64,000 nucleotides of DNA, taken from contig VXAY01004091.1 in NCBI GenBank assembly GCA_013399855.1, positions 514,867-578,866 on the forward strand, in the 5' to 3' direction. Position numbers and translations under genes: made by a program. The notes beneath the pieces are model-generated. The model did no database searches and was not told the origin of the DNA. It worked only from the letters and a program-made list of their open reading frames with translations. The stretch is from Oxyruncus cristatus. Lineage: Eukaryota; Chordata; Aves; Passeriformes; Cotingidae. This document shows, piece by piece, positions 61,001 to 64,000 of this stretch (positions within the stretch are counted from its first letter, which is position 1; every line of letters begins with the position of its first letter).

Positions 61001-63370
61001 AAAGCCTGACGAATCTGACTCATATCATGGCGTATCTTTAAGACAGCAATTCAATTTCAGAAGAAAGGTGTTTGCCATGCCCCATTTTCACACATGATGA
61101 TAATATTCGGGAGTTTTAAGCCTTGCCTTAATAATGCCGAGATAATGCAGCCCAATTTTACCATAAAAAATAAATCAGAACTGAAGCACATAAAAACAAA
61201 TAAACAAACATCTCAGTTACTCATCAGTATTTTCTTTTTTTTCTACAGCAATTTCAAATACACCAGCTTCTAAAGCTACTACAGCCTAGCTCAAGTTTAA
61301 ATTTAGAGTCATGTAATTAACCTGTCAACATTTCCTCCCTGCTCTTCTAGGCACTGCTCCTTTAACCACAGTCCACTAAGAATTCCAGTCATCATACTAA
61401 TAGTGATACTCAAATTGAAACAAAACAAATTATTTTCCTTCAAAGTGGGAAAGCATAATGGCATGTAAGTTCTTGGATAAATACAGAAGCAGCAACTAAA
61501 TTTTAAAACAAGAAGAAATACGTGTAAATATAAAGGTAAGGAATTTACTGCAGCAACACAGAAATCCTTTGGCCTTTATTCCATCACAGATTATTCTAAA
61601 ATATGTTCTAAAAATTATTTGTGAGACTACAAACACGACAGATCTACATACATCTCATCCAACACTGGTATATGAGATACCCAAGGTGATTTAAGTGTCA
61701 TGGAAGCATTACAGTATTTAGACACACTGAGAACTGCATATGTCAGATCTCGGTTTAGTTTACATTTCATCATCAGCCCAAATTTGTTTTGTTAAATTAA
61801 ACCTTACCATACACTTCTGTTTTCACTAGAAATACACAACCAAAACAGAAATTCAGGAACATAGAAATAATTCTGTAGCCCTGTTCCATCCAGGTTTTAG
61901 CTGACTTGTTTGGCCCTTCTGCAAATTAAGAGAGGATTGCTTTGCTCTAACTTAATATATTTTTACTAGAAATAGTAGACCAAAGAATGGGTGAAAAGTC
62001 TTTACAGTATTTGTATCTTTCACAGAGTTAATTTCTTCAGTGTTAAAGTAAGATCTGATTACTATCATACCACTTCTGCCATCTCCACCAAACCTGACTT
62101 CTGAGTTACACACTCAGATTTTAGTTTAGCTTTCTCCCATCTTCCCCTGGACTTTTACCTGCCAGATACTGCCCCATATGACAAATGGATCTCTCAACCT
62201 CCCTCTACCCTTTCCACCACTTCTTTTGGCAACACCACCTGTGTCTGTCAGGAAGGCCACAAAAGTAAGCATCACACTCCATGTGATTATCTCCATGTAC
62301 CCAGGTCTTGGAAGATTTAAACCACAGAACACTTAAAATATTTTTAACCTATCCACATAACTGGAAGATTGGTGCTGTTTTTTGTGCATCGCTATTGCTA
62401 AAACATACTCTGCCTAGCCTGGAGCGATGAAATCTTACCTTGCCGAGATACACATTTATTACATGTTTAGAATACCACTACTAAAGATCACTTCCCTTGT
62501 AAATAACTCTCCTTTCTATGCATCCATCTAGCAGCTGCTCCTCTGCCTATGGCTGCAATAAACAAAAGCACACAGGGCTGCAGCCAGTGCACTCAAGATT
62601 TATTCTCACGCTGCCAATCCAGATGCTATCATCCTTCTCCCAGCCAACTGACATCAGTTCCCGCTCTGCTGTCCTTATCTTCAGAGAAGCTACTGAAGCA
62701 TCTACTAAATCTACTTAATTTTTGCACTTAAGATTCTTCTGCTGAGCTACATAAGCAAGAATTTTAACAGCAATTAGACAGCCCATACATGGGCTATAAT
62801 CTACCTACTGATCAATGCTGGTTTAATGTCACCTTGTCTCAACTTCTATTTGGGTCGAAAGTATTTTGAGCCAGAGTCAGCATTTTAAATTAGTAATGTG
62901 AGGTTCAAACACCTATTCAAAAGGGAATTTCTTATCCACTGCTGAAGCTTCTATGTCTATTAATACATATAATGTAACATTACAACTCTGATTTCCTTTT
63001 TTTTAGGTAATACTGAGTTTTTTGCCCATTTGCTCCAGCTTACCATTCTACTCTATGTTCTGCTTTACCCTAGCAGGTTGTACAGCATGCTTTTCTATAT
63101 TGGCCCCATTTTTTAAATCTTTACGCACTTTGTCTCAGAATCACATTTCCTCTACATCAGCTTCATTTTCTTCTTTGGAGATGACCTTATTATATACATT
63201 TTACTTTTCATCTTTTATGATTTGTCTTTTCATTCAGACAGAAGTTGGAAACTTTATCAAGCTTTCTCAGATGTAAGAGTCATTCATGCAGAATCAAACA
63301 TTTCCCAGGTAGGAGACAGAAGATTGTTGTATTTCTTGTGAGATAACATCCCTTTTTTATGATTTTATGA
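58050..63370 (-). other. TTC39C: TTC39C 5' intron, no exon recognised
   Basis: The next upstream exon of TTC39C should encode a segment resembling INMLLNNGF..SDQLFK and end in AG before the split Arg codon. No such segment was seen here, so it probably lies beyond the right edge. The sequence is AT-rich intron with short chance frames and a (CA)n run at 58975-58996. Confidence 0.6.
58975..58996. repeat. (CA)n microsatellite
   Basis: About eleven CA dinucleotides with one CG interruption, inside a TTC39C intron. Confidence 0.9.
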
Positions 63371-63371
63371 T

Positions 63372-63978
63372 TTATGCCCTGGCATCCAGAAGGGCCAACC
63401 ATGTCTTGGGCTGCAGTTGGCAGAGAGTTGCCTGATGTAACTGTCTACCCTGTGCTAGTACATCTCACCTGGAATACTGTGTGCAGTTTTGGGCAGTGCA
63501 ATATAAGAAAGACATTAAGTTCTTAGAGAGCATCCAAAGGAAGGCAACAGAAATGGTGAAGGGCCAAGAGGGGAAGCCATATGAGGAGCAGCTGAGGCTC
63601 TTGGTCTGTTCAGCCTGCAGGAGACTGAGGAGAGACCTCACTGCAGTTACAACTTCCTCATGAGGGGAAGAGAAGGGATAGGCACTGATCTGTGGTGACC
63701 AGTGACAGGACCCCAGGGAACGGCCTGAAATCGTGTCAGGGGAGATTAAGGCTGGATATTAGGAAAAGGTGGTTGGCATCAGAGGGTGGTTGGGCACTGG
63801 AACAGGCTCCCCAGGGAAGTGGTCACAGCACCAAGCCTGACAGAGTTCAAGAAGCATTTGGACAGCGCTCTCAGGCACATGGCGTGATTCATGGAGTAGC
63901 CCTGTGAAGGGCCAGGACTTGAACTTGATCATTCCATGGGTCCCTTCCAACTCAGGATATTCCATGATTCTACGATTT
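63372..63978 (+). mobile_element. CR1 3' fragment, antisense to TTC39C
   Basis: CR1 C-terminal coding and 3'UTR in plus orientation, starting near CTGGCATCCAGAAGGGCCAACC. It includes FGQCNIRK-type C-terminal text in a frame at 63481-63663, then GGCTGGATATTAGGAAAAGGTGG, GCACTGGAACAGGCTCCCCAGGGAAG, and the tail ATTCCATGATTCTACGATT. It is 5'-truncated and broken by frame changes. Confidence 0.92.
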
Positions 63979-64000
63979 ATGATGTGAGTCAACATTTAGC

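Overview
This window is nuclear DNA from a vertebrate, almost certainly a bird. The support is split genes with GT-AG introns, a low coding density, many truncated CR1 LINE copies ending in the typical ATTCTATGATTCTATG-like tail, and ERVL-type LTRs of the TGTCCTGGTTT...ACCACAACA kind that are common in avian genomes. No prokaryotic, viral-genome, CRISPR or operon features are present. Most short open frames here are chance frames in introns or fragments of repeats.

Three genes account for the coding content. (1) OSBPL1A (ORP1), plus strand, 4131-22352: the last 11 recognisable coding exons, giving 416 codons of the oxysterol-binding domain including its EQVSHHPP fingerprint, then a 3'UTR with AATAAA at 23404. 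Upstream exons lie before the window, or possibly at 3119-3156. (2) Remnants of CABYR, minus strand, 24663-26602: an open 3' exon (24663-25037) plus an older coding stretch carrying frameshifts and two in-frame stops. (3) TTC39C, minus strand, 34706-58049: 13 consecutive coding exons (527 residues) that include the C-terminus. The first exon(s) lie beyond the right edge. The order TTC39C-CABYR-OSBPL1A, with TTC39C and OSBPL1A converging tail to tail, matches the order I know from human 18q11.2.

Mobile DNA: one OSBPL1A intron (6038-8586) holds an ERVL 5' LTR with leader and a decayed gag-like piece, running directly into a second LTR in the opposite orientation. The last OSBPL1A intron holds a 1.9-kb CR1 with decayed reverse transcriptase frames and a perfect 96-bp tandem duplication. 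Further CR1 pieces lie at about 26.6, 27.0, 27.8, 40.7, 47.7 and 63.4 kb. There is one assembly gap (77 N at 4341-4417).

I found no convincing new biological system. The observations most worth a second look are the partly decayed CABYR locus, the inverted LTR/gag composite, the perfect 96-bp duplication, and a few unassigned open frames. Gene identifications rest on recognising translated exons from memory of the families; no search was run.
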